From contig NZ_VZZK01000007.1 in assembly GCF_008806385.1 (NCBI RefSeq), forward strand, positions 166,443-230,442: a stretch of DNA of 64,000 bases, read 5' to 3'. This document shows positions 18,302 to 26,521 of this stretch, piece by piece (position 1 is the first letter of the stretch; every line of letters starts with the position of its first letter). The notes beneath the pieces were generated by a model, which saw only the letters and a program-made list of their open reading frames with translations, ran no database searches and was not told the origin of the DNA. This stretch comes from Methylobacterium soli (GTDB taxonomy: Bacteria > Pseudomonadota > Alphaproteobacteria > Rhizobiales > Beijerinckiaceae). Both the position numbers and the translations under genes were made by a program.

Positions 18302-18715
18302 ATGCGCAGCCTGCTCCCGGCGGTCCTTTCCTGTCTCGCGGCCCTGCTCGCGACGTTATCCGCCGCGGCGCAGGCCCAGAAGGCCCCCGCCAAGGCGGCG
18401 CCCGATCCGGTCCCGGTGGTCGGCTGCCCGTCGCTCGCCAATCTGCGCCTGCTGCTGCGCCAGGCGAAGGGGGATGCGGGGCTCGCCGCCGCGCGCCTCG
18501 GGGATGAGCGGGCGGACCATCTCGGCTGCAGCGTCATCGGCCGCGACAAGGTCTCGGCGCTCGCCGACCATGTCGGGCTCGATGGGCAAGCTTACGATTG
18601 CGTCGGCCTGCAGGGGACGCAGGTCTGCCACTGGACGCTCGCCGGCGCAGTGACGCCGGTGAAGCCCGCCCCCGAGCCGCCCCGTCGGGCTGCCCCGGAG
18701 AAGGCGCGCCGCTGA
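18302..18715 (+). CDS. Small secreted four-cysteine protein
   Basis: The 137-residue protein has a signal peptide (1-25, ending AAAQAQ) and an unfamiliar mature domain with the order GCPSL...LRLLLR...GCSV...YDCVGLQ...VCHW, followed by a Pro/Arg-rich tail. Four cysteines suggest two disulfides in the periplasm. The next gene encodes a paralogue with the same spacing. No domain is recognised. Confidence 0.7.
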   Translation: MRSLLPAVLSCLAALLATLSAAAQAQKAPAKAAPDPVPVVGCPSLANLRLLLRQAKGDAGLAAARLGDERADHLGCSVIGRDKVSALADHVGLDGQAYDCVGLQGTQVCHWTLAGAVTPVKPAPEPPRRAAPEKARR

Positions 18716-18880
18716 GCCAGAACGCTGCCGGTCGACCGGCCCCTTCTATCGGCTGGCCCCCCGGGTCTATGCTCGGCTCCCGCCCGCGGATCCCCGCGGC
18801 GGATGGGGCCGAACCCGACCCGGCGCTTCGACCGGGAGCATCGCGGAGCGCGCGGCCCGGCGCGCCTGGGAGGAATGTCC

Positions 18881-19270
18881 ATGGGGATTGCGCGCAATCC
18901 GGCCCTGCGAGCCCGGCTCGCCTCGCCCGCGATCACGGCCGTGGCGGCGGGCCTTGCCCTCGCGGCCAGCGCTTGGGCCGTCCCGGCCTGGGGGCAGGAG
19001 CCCGTTCCGGGGGCCCCTCGCGCCGATGGCCGCGCCGGCGGCGCGGGAGACGTGGTCGCGTGCGATTCCCTCATCGCCCTGCGCCAATTGATGGCGCGGG
19101 CGGGCGAGGATCGCGGCGCGGCGGCCGCCCTCGTCGCGCAGGAGCCGCTCTGCCGGGCCCTGCCCCGGGCCGAGATCGGCGCCGTCGCGCATCGCGCCAT
19201 GGTGGGGGGCGCGCCCTATGAATGCCTGGCCGTGCAGGCGGCGCCGGCCTGCCTCTGGGTTTTGCCCTGA
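18881..19270 (+). CDS. Small secreted four-cysteine protein, paralogue of the preceding gene
   Basis: From the ATG at 18881 (GGGAGGA seven bases upstream) the protein has 129 residues with a signal peptide ending near PAWGQ. Its mature part repeats the pattern of the previous gene: ACDSL, LRQLM, a second Cys, YECLAVQ and a final CLW. The earlier ATG at 18875 lies too close to the ribosome-binding site. The function is unknown; tandem duplication is the simplest origin. Confidence 0.7.
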   Translation: MGIARNPALRARLASPAITAVAAGLALAASAWAVPAWGQEPVPGAPRADGRAGGAGDVVACDSLIALRQLMARAGEDRGAAAALVAQEPLCRALPRAEIGAVAHRAMVGGAPYECLAVQAAPACLWVLP

Positions 19271-19442
19271 TCCGCCCCTTGCCCTGATCCGCCTCGGTCC
19301 ACCCGCCAGGGCGGGCCGGCCCTGAGGGCGGAATGCGGATCCGAGCTTCGCTGCGGCGTCGGGCGCCCTATCTGCCCGGGGCCGGGCGAGGGCCGCGCGC
19401 CGCGCCTGCCATCAGACCCAACGACCGCGAGGAAACGACCCG

Positions 19443-19772
19443 ATGCCGCCTGCCGCCGTCCGGAGCCGCCCCGAAACCGCCCATCCGTCCCGTTCCCTGG
19501 CGCGTGCGCTCCTCGGCCTCGGCCTGATCCTGGCCTGTCTCGGCACGGCATCGGGGGCCTCCGCCCAGGGCGAGCCGCCGATCAAGAGCGCGCAGGATGC
19601 CGCCTGCCGCAACGAGGCCCGGGCCCGGGTGTTCTCGACCCCCGACCCGCAGGGACTCGGCCTGCGCGCGGTCGGCCGGCAGATCTACATGGCCTGCATG
19701 CAGCGCGCGAGCGCCGCCGCCCGCAGACCCGTCACCCACAAATCGGCCCGGCGCCCCCGCCGGACGCGCTGA
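19443..19772 (+). CDS. Small secreted protein of unknown function
   Basis: The 109-residue protein has a signal peptide (about 20-42, ending GASAQ). A short conserved-looking helix segment (DAACRNEARARVFSTPD...YMACMQRA) with two cysteines follows, then a strongly basic tail (KSARRPRRTR). GAGGA precedes the start. It lies third in a row of small exported proteins on the plus strand. Confidence 0.6.
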   Translation: MPPAAVRSRPETAHPSRSLARALLGLGLILACLGTASGASAQGEPPIKSAQDAACRNEARARVFSTPDPQGLGLRAVGRQIYMACMQRASAAARRPVTHKSARRPRRTR

Positions 19773-19833
19773 GACGCGGGAATACGGGCCGCCGGGCGGG
19801 TCGCGTGCCGGCCCTGCCCGGTGCGGGTGAGGC

Positions 19834-20034
19834 TCAGGCGCTGAGCGGTGCGCCGATGCGGGCGCGGAGCTGATGCCGGAGGTTCTCGTTGGCGCTGCCG
19901 GCATCGGCATCCAGCGCCGACATCAGGCGCAGGAGCTGGCTGATCGGGGTCGCCCGGTTCTGGACGGCCTCCGAGATTTGCTGCTGGAGGGATTTCGACG
20001 GGGTCTGGAAGATCGACTGGGCCGGCTGAGACAT
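19834..20034 (-). CDS. Small conserved-looking protein, 66 residues
   Basis: From the ATG at 20034 (AGGA upstream) the protein begins MSQPAQSIFQTPSKSLQQQ and is mostly helical, with no signal peptide, cysteine or membrane segment. Longer upstream extensions in the same frame are Arg/Ser/Pro-rich and unlikely. The family is not recognised. Confidence 0.55.
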   Translation of the reverse strand: MSQPAQSIFQTPSKSLQQQISEAVQNRATPISQLLRLMSALDADAGSANENLRHQLRARIGAPLSA

Positions 20035-20221
20035 GATCCGCGCTTGTCCTCGTGGGATCTCGGGCTTTTCCGCGCGGCTCGCTACGCCGTTCGGAGGCCG
20101 CGCACCACCCATCTCGTCACCGATTGGTAGCCGGCACGTTACCGATGTCACATCACCGCAACAGAAGGTCTGGAAGTCGGGGATATCTCGCGCGGCGCAT
20201 GAATTCGCGCTTGAGCGGGTC

Positions 20222-20902
20222 TCAGCGCGGGATCGCGTGGCCCCGCGCCAGGGGCGAGGCGTCGTAGCCGTCGAGGAGATCCTGCGGGTCGCGGTAGATC
20301 GCGACGCAGCCGGCGGCGGAGAGCTCCGCCTCGGGGAAGCCGCCGCAGAGAACCCCCAGGGTGGGGAGCCCCGCCTTGCGGGCGGCCTCGGCATCGTAGG
20401 GGGTGTCGCCGATCACCAGGATGTCGCGGGCCTTCCAGGGCGCGAGCTTGCCGAGGGCCGCCTCGAAGATGTCGGGATGGGGCTTCGAGCGGTCGGCGTC
20501 GTCGGAGCTCGTCGCCACGTCGACGAGATCGGTGATGCCCAGGATGTCCTGGTAATGCGCGACCTCGGATGCCTTGCCCGACGAGGCCAGCGCGACCGCG
20601 TGCCCGTCGGCCCGGATGCGGGAGAACAGCGCGCGCACGCCCGGGAACGGCGTCACCTTCGACAGATAGGCGCGCTTGAACAGGTCCGAGCGGTAGGCCT
20701 CGATGGTCTCGCCCTCCCGCTCCACCCGCTCCCGCGGCAGGAAGACCGGCATCAGCTGGTCGCCGCCCTTGCCGATCTGGCGCCGGACATCCGCCTGCGC
20801 GACCGCGACGCCGAAATGCCGGAAGGCCTCGACCCAGGCCGCGGCGTGCAGGTCCACGCTGTCGAGGAGCGTGCCGTCGATGTCGAAGATCACGGCTTTC
20901 AT
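20222..20902 (-). CDS. HAD-superfamily phosphatase (phosphoglycolate phosphatase-like)
   Basis: The 226-residue protein has all HAD motifs: DIDGTLLDS at the N-terminus (nucleophile Asp and acid/base Asp), ASSGK (motif II), a Lys in SKPHPDIF (motif III) and GDTPYDAEAA (motif IV). An alpha-helical cap lies after motif I. It most resembles phosphoglycolate/beta-phosphoglucomutase-type members, so the substrate is a small phospho-compound that cannot be named from sequence. An AGGAGG site precedes the ATG at 20902. Confidence 0.9.
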   Translation of the reverse strand: MKAVIFDIDGTLLDSVDLHAAAWVEAFRHFGVAVAQADVRRQIGKGGDQLMPVFLPRERVEREGETIEAYRSDLFKRAYLSKVTPFPGVRALFSRIRADGHAVALASSGKASEVAHYQDILGITDLVDVATSSDDADRSKPHPDIFEAALGKLAPWKARDILVIGDTPYDAEAARKAGLPTLGVLCGGFPEAELSAAGCVAIYRDPQDLLDGYDASPLARGHAIPR

Positions 20903-20995
20903 CGGCTGGGCTCCCTCCTGGCGCCGATCCCCGGCGTGGGGGGCGAACGGGGCGGGAGGGCCGGCGGTTCCGGAGCGCGATCCGCCGGGGGCGTC

Positions 20996-21280
20996 TCAGC
21001 GCGGGAACAGGTGCAGCCCGTCATCCGGCAGCAGGTTGCGGGCGGGGCCGCCGGTCTGCTGGCCGCGCCCCTGCTGGTAATATTCGAGCTCGGGGCGGCG
21101 GTCGTTGTCGCCGCCCGAATCGTATTCCCAGGGCTGGTCCCAGGGGGCGCGGCCCCCGAGCGTGATCGGGATCTCGGGCCCGAGGATGCCCGCGGCCGGG
21201 CGGCCATAGGAGCCGGCCTGCGCCGCGACGGGGACCAGGGCCGCCAGGGCGGCGAGAAGGGCGATCGATCCGGGCCGCAT
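20996..21280 (-). CDS. Small secreted protein
   Basis: From the ATG at 21280 (GAGG upstream) the 94-residue protein has a clear signal peptide (1-22, ending AAQA) and a Gly/Pro/Gln-rich mature part with PWDQPWEYDSGGDND and LLPDDGLHLFPR. No cysteines and no known domain are seen. The in-frame extension to 21358 reads Arg/Pro-rich and is not supported. Confidence 0.6.
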   Translation of the reverse strand: MRPGSIALLAALAALVPVAAQAGSYGRPAAGILGPEIPITLGGRAPWDQPWEYDSGGDNDRRPELEYYQQGRGQQTGGPARNLLPDDGLHLFPR

Positions 21281-21427
21281 GGTGCTGGTGCCTCGCTGAT
21301 GGGGATGGGCCGGCCAGAGGCCGGTGCCGCGACGGGCCGGTGGATGAAGCTTTGCCATACAACGAAGGCGGCGTCCGGCTGTTCCGTTGCGGGCGCCCGC
21401 AGCCTGGCGTCACGCCTCCTGAAACGC

Positions 21428-21461
21428 GAGAGCCCGCCCCGGTCGGCCGGGGCGGGCTCTC
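21428..21461. terminator. GC-rich hairpin after the DUF2934 gene
   Basis: A perfect 15-base inverted repeat (GAGAGCCCGCCCCGG) with a four-base loop lies 37 bases past the stop of the minus-strand DUF2934 gene. No strong U-run follows on either strand, but stem strength and place fit a terminator. Confidence 0.75.
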
Positions 21462-21497
21462 TTGCGGCGGACCGGCTGGTCCGCGCGGCGGATGGGT

Positions 21498-21986
21498 TCA
21501 GTGCACCGCCGGGCGGGCGCCGGCCGGGCTCTTCGTCTTGGCAGCGGTGAGCTTGGCGATCGCGGCGGCCTCGGCCTTGCCGGCCTTCGCCGCCACAATC
21601 TTGGCGGGTGCAGTCTTGGCGGGTGCAGCCTTGGCGGTCGCAGCCTTGGCGGTCGCGGCCTTGTGGGCCGAAGCCTTCGCGGTGTTCTTGGGAGCCGCAG
21701 CCTTGGATGCTTCGGCCTTAGGGGCCGCGACCTTGGATGCCGCGACCTTGGTGGGGGCGGCCTGCGCGGGCTCCGCCTTCGGGGCCTTGGCCGCCTTGGG
21801 CTTCAGCACCTTGGCGGGGCTCGGGGCGAGGCTCGCCTCGGTGGTGGCCTGCACGATGACCGGACCCGCCGCGCGGAACTCCGCCTCGGCCTGGAACCAA
21901 TGCGCCTCGGCGCGACCGGACACGCGGCCCTCGTCCTCCCAGATGTAATAGGCGCGCTCGCGCACCCGCTGCTCCCGATGATCCAT
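21498..21986 (-). CDS. DUF2934 protein with histone-H1-like Ala/Lys tail
   Basis: The 162-residue protein starts at the ATG at 21986, preceded by AGGAGGAG. Residues 1-45 form a DUF2934 domain (RERAYYIWEDEGRVSGRAEAHWFQAE). From about residue 60 to the end it is an Ala/Lys/Pro-rich tail of repeated AAKAAPAK-type units, very like eukaryotic histone H1 or bacterial HU/H1 tails. Such tails usually bind DNA or RNA. DUF2934 itself has no assigned function. The MucR protein at 57662 carries a similar tail. Confidence 0.8.
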   Translation of the reverse strand: MDHREQRVRERAYYIWEDEGRVSGRAEAHWFQAEAEFRAAGPVIVQATTEASLAPSPAKVLKPKAAKAPKAEPAQAAPTKVAASKVAAPKAEASKAAAPKNTAKASAHKAATAKAATAKAAPAKTAPAKIVAAKAGKAEAAAIAKLTAAKTKSPAGARPAVH

Positions 21987-22099
21987 CGAACACTCCTCCT
22001 GATTGAACCTGCCCGGACGATGGAAGGGCGTGGTTAAGGAGGCGTTAACACCAATCTGGAGTTGTATCGCGCACCGATCCGGGGGGCGGCGGAGCGCCC

Positions 22100-22360
22100 C
22101 TATGCCCGCGACAGGCGGCGCGCATTCGCCCGCACCTTGCGGCGGTAGCCGGCCACGACCCGGGCGGTCGAGCCGCCGGTGGCGACCAAGAGGGCGGCCT
22201 CGCCCGCCGCCATGAACTTCTCGCTCACCATGCGCTGCGCCTCGACCTGCGCGGCCGAGCCGCCCGCGGAGAGCATCATCAGGCGCATGCCGATCACCTG
22301 CTGGGATTCGAGCGCCAGCATCGTGGCGTCCATCCCGAGCTTCCACCAAGCACCGAACAT
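22100..22360 (-). CDS. Small amphipathic helical protein, phasin-like
   Basis: The 86-residue protein begins MFGAWWKLGMDATML. It is a long amphipathic helix rich in Met and Ala (ESQQVIGMRLMMLSAGG, MVSEKFMAAGEAALL) with a basic C-terminus (YRRKVRANARRL). GGAGAA precedes the start. The pattern recalls short phasin-like proteins of Rhizobiales that coat granules or membranes, but the assignment is tentative. No signal peptide is present. Confidence 0.55.
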   Translation of the reverse strand: MFGAWWKLGMDATMLALESQQVIGMRLMMLSAGGSAAQVEAQRMVSEKFMAAGEAALLVATGGSTARVVAGYRRKVRANARRLSRA

Positions 22361-22472
22361 TCAGGCATTCTCCACCGACGGCCCTGGACAAGCCGCGCCG
22401 TGGCCCCGGGGTTCCGGGGCCGCGGCGCGGGTTTCGATCCGGCGGACCGCGATCGCCCGGATTGGCCGCGTC

Positions 22473-22844
22473 TCAATCGAAGCGGCGGCCCTTGGCGGAG
22501 GACCCGCCGAGGCTGATCTTCTTCGGGACGCCGGGCGCCGCCGGGGTCGGGGCGGCCTTGGCGGGCTTGAGGCGGGACTGGCCGTAGATCACCGCCCCGA
22601 TCTCGTCGGCGGCCTGGATCAGCTCCTCGCGCTCGCAGGCCCGCGCCACCGTGAGGCCGAGCTGGTGCATGTGGCTCTTGCCGTAGAGATAGGCGGCGAG
22701 CTTCGCCCGGGTCAGGGGCGGGATCTGGGCCAGGATCTCGGGCAGGTCGTACTCGTCGGCCCGGTAGACCGCGCCGAGCAGGTCGAGGGAGACGGGGCAG
22801 TTCGGATCCGGCAGGGCGCCGCTGGTCGGATGGCTCTGGGTCAT
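22473..22844 (-). CDS. Conserved-looking protein of unknown function, 123 residues
   Basis: The protein has a folded N-terminal two-thirds (CPVSLDLLGAVYRADEYDLPEIL, LTRAKLAAYLYGKSHMHQLGL) and a low-complexity tail. It is cytosolic, with no known motif. It overlaps the upstream secreted-protein gene by four bases (ATGA), so the two are translationally coupled. The role is unknown. Confidence 0.65.
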   Translation of the reverse strand: MTQSHPTSGALPDPNCPVSLDLLGAVYRADEYDLPEILAQIPPLTRAKLAAYLYGKSHMHQLGLTVARACEREELIQAADEIGAVIYGQSRLKPAKAAPTPAAPGVPKKISLGGSSAKGRRFD

Positions 22845-23419
22845 GGATCACCTCGCGTGGCAGGTTCGGGAAGGACGGATTCGGGAAGAGCGGGTTCCGG
22901 AGGGGTGGGGACGGTCCGGTCGGCGAGGGCGGCGAGGCTTGCCGGGGCGGGCCGGTTCTCGGCCTGCGCCCCGCTCCGCGCGCCGACGGCATTCCGCCGG
23001 GGTTCCTCGGCGGCGTTGCGTGCCGGCGCGGCGCCCTGCGGCTCCGGCCTCAGGCAGCCGGTGCAGACCGACGCGATGGCGATGCGCGCCCGCGCGGCGG
23101 CGCGCTCCCACACCGCCTCCCGGGCCGCGCGTGCCTGCCGGGCGATCTCGGCGTCGGCGAGGTCGCCCGACAGGGCCGCCGACCCGCCGCCGCCGAGGGA
23201 GGCCGGCATCTGCGGCCGGATGCGCAGGAACAGGGGCCGCTCGGCCGCCATGCCCCGGACCTCTTGCTGGGTGTCCTGCCGGATGTCCTGCGCCCGAGCC
23301 GGGTGCGCGACTGCGAGGGCCGAGGCGGCAAGGCTCGCGGCAAGGCCCATGGCTGTCAGGCTCGCGGCGGCGAGACGGCACGAAACTCCCGGCAGGCAGC
23401 CGCGCAGGCGACGCGTCAT
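22841..23419 (-). CDS. Secreted protein of unknown function
   Basis: The 192-residue protein has a long signal peptide (about 1-44, ending HPARAQ). A mature part holds an A/R-rich helix (IARQARAAREAVWERAAARAR) and a CTGC pair, followed by a disordered Pro/Ala/Glu tail. A GAGGG-type site precedes the ATG at 23419. It is coupled by a four-base overlap to the gene at 22473. Confidence 0.6.
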   Translation of the reverse strand: MTRRLRGCLPGVSCRLAAASLTAMGLAASLAASALAVAHPARAQDIRQDTQQEVRGMAAERPLFLRIRPQMPASLGGGGSAALSGDLADAEIARQARAAREAVWERAAARARIAIASVCTGCLRPEPQGAAPARNAAEEPRRNAVGARSGAQAENRPAPASLAALADRTVPTPPEPALPESVLPEPATRGDP

Positions 23420-23970
23420 CCCTCACGTCCCTCAATCCTCGGTTGCGTCTCGGTGCGGTCGGGCAGGATCGGCGCCTCATGGTTAATCGCGACTTAAGGG
23501 ACGGCCCCGGTCTAGGCGAGTCGCGGCCGGATCGGAAGCCGCCGGGCCCGCGCCGGGCGCCGGGCGGACCGGGCGCGGATGAGCGGAACCGGAATCGCGC
23601 CGCACGCCTTCGCGCGCCCACAAATCCTTGCACCTCACGAAATCGTGGCTAAGCTCCGCGGCGCGCTCCGGCACCCCGCATCCGATTCGTCGGTCGGGTG
23701 GTCCACAATTCCGTCCCGCGAAGGCGGCCGGTGGCGCCGGCACCACCCGGGTGCCCCCGGGTCTCGACTCACGGCGTCGAACCCACCCGCCGCGTCGAAT
23801 TCGCCGCCGGCCGCGACGGCTCCCCGGGAGCCCGCGGCCTCGATCCCTCCTGCGTCGCGCGCTCCGCCCGAGGGCGGGGCACGGCGCGTCGCGACCCCGC
23901 CACGCGGCCCCGGCTCCGGGTGCCCCGATCCCTGCCTGTCGCCAGCGTTCGTGCGAGAAAGGAACCGCCC
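23420..23970. other. Intergenic region without a supported gene
   Basis: About 550 bases separate the divergent genes at 23419 and 23971. Open frames on both strands read as Arg/Pro/Ser-rich antisense noise. I see no RNA gene, repeat or operator. Confidence 0.45.
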
Positions 23971-24222
23971 ATGCAGCGCCACGAGCGTCGTCTCCTCGGC
24001 AAGGCCGCCATCTCGGTCGAGGGCCGCATCTCGATCAAGCAGACCCCGGACCGCGCCTGGCCGCGGGACCATGCGCGCCTGCGCCTCCTCGAACGGGCGG
24101 GCAGCCTGCAATGGGTCGGCACCCAGGCCGGCCCGCATATCGGCGGCACCTTCGCGACCTGGGCGATCACCGCGCAGGGCCGGGCCCGGCTCGGCGATCT
24201 GGAACCGGAGGAGACCCGTTAA
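23971..24222 (+). CDS. Small protein of unknown function, 83 residues
   Basis: From the ATG at 23971 (AAAGGAA upstream) the protein begins MQRHERRLLGKAAIS and contains RLLERAGSLQWVGTQAGPHIGGTF and TWAITAQGRARLG. The layout suggests a small winged or beta-rich fold, but I recognise no family. The in-frame extension to 23698 is Arg/Pro-rich and rejected. Confidence 0.6.
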   Translation: MQRHERRLLGKAAISVEGRISIKQTPDRAWPRDHARLRLLERAGSLQWVGTQAGPHIGGTFATWAITAQGRARLGDLEPEETR

Positions 24223-24276
24223 CGGCTCGTTAACCATGCAGGCGCAACCCTTTCCATGAGATCGGAGGGCTTCCCC

Positions 24277-24447
24277 ATGATGATCGTCCCGCTGCTGGTC
24301 GAGATCGCCGAATCCGTCACCGACGGCCTGGTCGGCGGCTCGGTCCTCGTCTCGGTTCTCCTCGCGGGTTGGGCGCTCGGGCCCCGCCGCGCCGGGGTGC
24401 TGCAGCCGATGCTGCAGCCGGTGCGGATCCGCGCCGGTCGTTCCTGA
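24277..24447 (+). CDS. Small single-pass membrane protein, 56 residues
   Basis: From the ATG at 24277 (GGAGGG eight bases upstream) the peptide begins MMIVPLLVEIAESV. It carries one membrane segment (LVGGSVLVSVLLAGWALG) and ends in a basic stretch. An earlier ATG at 24256 would add seven residues. The function is unknown. Confidence 0.5.
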   Translation: MMIVPLLVEIAESVTDGLVGGSVLVSVLLAGWALGPRRAGVLQPMLQPVRIRAGRS

Positions 24448-24455
24448 GGCGCGCC

Positions 24456-25796
24456 TCAGGCCTCGCGCTCCCGCGCCGCGAGGGCGCGCCGCTCCTGCGC
24501 CCGGCCGAGCCAGAGGCTGTTCACGAGCCAGGCCAGCGAGAGCGGCACGGCGGTCGCCGCCACCGCCGTCGCGCCGAAGCCGAGCGCCCCGATGCCGGTG
24601 AACGACCAGGCGCCGACCTGGTCGCCGAGGCGGTAGACCACGGTATCGATGAAGCTCTTCGCCTTGTAGCGGTCCTCCCGGGGCACCACCGTGAACAGCA
24701 CCTCGCGGATTGGGCGCGCGATGGCGAAGTTGCCGGCCCGGCGCAGCACCTGGAACGCCACGATCGCCGCGATGGTGGGCGCGAGCGCCAGCGCCGCGAA
24801 GCCGATCGCGCTGATGGCGGGCAGCAGCGCCAGCGTCCAGCCGACGCCGAGGCGGCGCACGATGCGGCCGGTGAGGAAGAGCTGCACCCCGAGCGTCAGC
24901 ACGTTCACCAGGAGGTCGACCTGGGCGAAGAAGGCCGTCTGCGCCGCCTTGTCGGGGAAGCTGCGCTTGGCGATGCCGGCCTGCTCGAAATACAGGAAGG
25001 TCGAGGTCACCGAGAACAGCAGCAGGAACAGGCCGATATTCAGGAGGTAGGGGGATGCGAGCGTCCGGGTCAGGCCGGCCCAGATGCTGCCGCCGATGGC
25101 CGCCCGGGTCTCCGCCGCCGGCACCGCGTGCAGGCGCTCCGACAGGCGGGCGAGGCCCCGCATGCTGAACACCGCCGCCTCGAGGAGCACGACCGCGCAG
25201 AGCAGGAGCGCCCAGGTCGGCACGCTGCGGGCGAGCCCCGCGGTGGTGGCCGAGCCCGCGATCGCCCCGAGCGTCGCCCCGGCCGCGATGAAGCCGAACA
25301 GGCGCTTGCCCTGCTCGGTGTTGAACACGTCCACGATCGTGGCCCAGAAGATCGACACCACGAACAGGTTGAAGATCGAGAGCCAGACGAAGAACACCCG
25401 CCCGATCCAGATCTCGGCCTCGGGGGGCGCCAGCGCGAGTGCGAGGGCAAAGAGCAGGATGTTGAGGGCGAAGAACCGGTAGGTCAGCGGCACGAAGCGC
25501 GCCCGAGGCAGGGTCTTCACCAGAAAGCCGAACGGGACGTTGAGGGCCAGCATCCCCACCAGGGTGGCGGTGAACAGCCAGGGCAGGTTCTCGAGGCCGC
25601 TCGCCACGCCCATCTGGTCGCGGATCGGGCGCAGCACGTAATAGGCGGCCAGGATCGAGAAGATGTAGGCCCAGGACCAGGCGAGCGCCGGCCCCTCGCC
25701 CGGGCGGATGCCGATCAGGCGGGCGAGGGCGCCCCGCCCGCCCCCGGGGCCCGCGGGCTCATCCGCCGCCGGGCCCGCCGCTTTCTCGTCCCTCAC
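24456..25796 (-). CDS. Multi-pass carrier of the ATP/ADP-translocase (Npt) or MFS type
   Basis: The 446-residue protein has about 12 membrane segments, with YYVLRPIRDQMGV in the first third and VFNTEQGKRLFGF in the middle, both typical of the TLC/Npt-like branch of the MFS superfamily found in free-living bacteria. The substrate is unknown; nucleotide exchange is established only for obligate intracellular members. The GTG at 25796 overlaps the stop of the preceding gene by four bases (GTGA), so it is the third gene of an operon with two exported oxidoreductases. A charged, Gly/Pro-rich N-terminus precedes the first helix. Confidence 0.8.
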   Translation of the reverse strand: MRDEKAAGPAADEPAGPGGGRGALARLIGIRPGEGPALAWSWAYIFSILAAYYVLRPIRDQMGVASGLENLPWLFTATLVGMLALNVPFGFLVKTLPRARFVPLTYRFFALNILLFALALALAPPEAEIWIGRVFFVWLSIFNLFVVSIFWATIVDVFNTEQGKRLFGFIAAGATLGAIAGSATTAGLARSVPTWALLLCAVVLLEAAVFSMRGLARLSERLHAVPAAETRAAIGGSIWAGLTRTLASPYLLNIGLFLLLFSVTSTFLYFEQAGIAKRSFPDKAAQTAFFAQVDLLVNVLTLGVQLFLTGRIVRRLGVGWTLALLPAISAIGFAALALAPTIAAIVAFQVLRRAGNFAIARPIREVLFTVVPREDRYKAKSFIDTVVYRLGDQVGAWSFTGIGALGFGATAVAATAVPLSLAWLVNSLWLGRAQERRALAAREREA

Positions 25797-26521
25797 GGGG
25801 CGAGACCGAGCTTGGCGCGCAGGTCCGGCGCCGAGAGCTCGTGGCCGAAGCCCGCCGAGCCCATGGCGAATGTGTCGGCGTCCTTGAGGCTGCCGACCAC
25901 GACGGGATCGAAGCCCGCATCCGAGATCAGGCGCTTGACCAGGTCGAGCGCCGCTTCGTCGTCGCCCGCGATCGGGATCGCCATGCGGGGGGCGGGCCGG
26001 CCCGCATTCTGGGCGAAGACCTTGTAGTTCGCCGCGTTGAAGGCCCGCACGATCCGGGCGCCGGGGAAGTATTTGGCGCTCGTCGCGCCGATGCCGTTCG
26101 CCCGAACCTCGGTGTAGAGGTCGCCGTCGCGGGCCTGCGTGGCGTTGCCGGCATCGATCACGACCCGGCCCTTCAGGGCCTCCCCATAGGCCTTCGAGAG
26201 CTCCGGATAGGCCTTGTAGGGCACGGCGATCAGCACCGCCTCCCCGAACGCGATGGCCTCGGCCGGCATCCCGGCCTTCGCCCCCGCGCCGAGCCCCTCG
26301 ACGAGGCCCTTCAGCTCCTCCGGGTGGCGCGAGGAGAACATCACCGGGTGCCCGGCCTTGACCCAGAGGCCGCCGATGGTGCCCCCGATATGGCCGGCTC
26401 CGATGATGCCGATGCGGGCGGGCGCCGCGCCCTCGGCCTCGGCCCTGCCCCCGAGGCCGAGGGCGCCGAGGCCGAGCGCGAGGCCGAGGAGGTGGCGGCG
26501 GTGGGGGGTGTCAGAGCGCAT
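25793..26521 (-). CDS. Exported NADPH-dependent F420 reductase-like oxidoreductase
   Basis: The 242-residue protein opens with a twin-arginine-type signal (HRRHLLGLALGLGALGLGG, cut near AEAEG). A Rossmann fold of the F420:NADP oxidoreductase family follows (IGIIGAGHIGGTIG for the dinucleotide, FSSRHPEE for the NADP phosphate). A cofactor-binding protein with a Tat-like signal would be exported folded. Whether it uses F420, flavin or another partner is unknown. It overlaps the upstream aldo/keto reductase by 11 bases and the downstream carrier by four. Confidence 0.8.
   Translation of the reverse strand: MRSDTPHRRHLLGLALGLGALGLGGRAEAEGAAPARIGIIGAGHIGGTIGGLWVKAGHPVMFSSRHPEELKGLVEGLGAGAKAGMPAEAIAFGEAVLIAVPYKAYPELSKAYGEALKGRVVIDAGNATQARDGDLYTEVRANGIGATSAKYFPGARIVRAFNAANYKVFAQNAGRPAPRMAIPIAGDDEAALDLVKRLISDAGFDPVVVGSLKDADTFAMGSAGFGHELSAPDLRAKLGLAP

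Noticed and set aside
15865..18549. 894-codon minus-strand open frame spanning tamB, lanM and the deformylase-like gene
   Set aside because: It crosses three well-supported genes in other frames.
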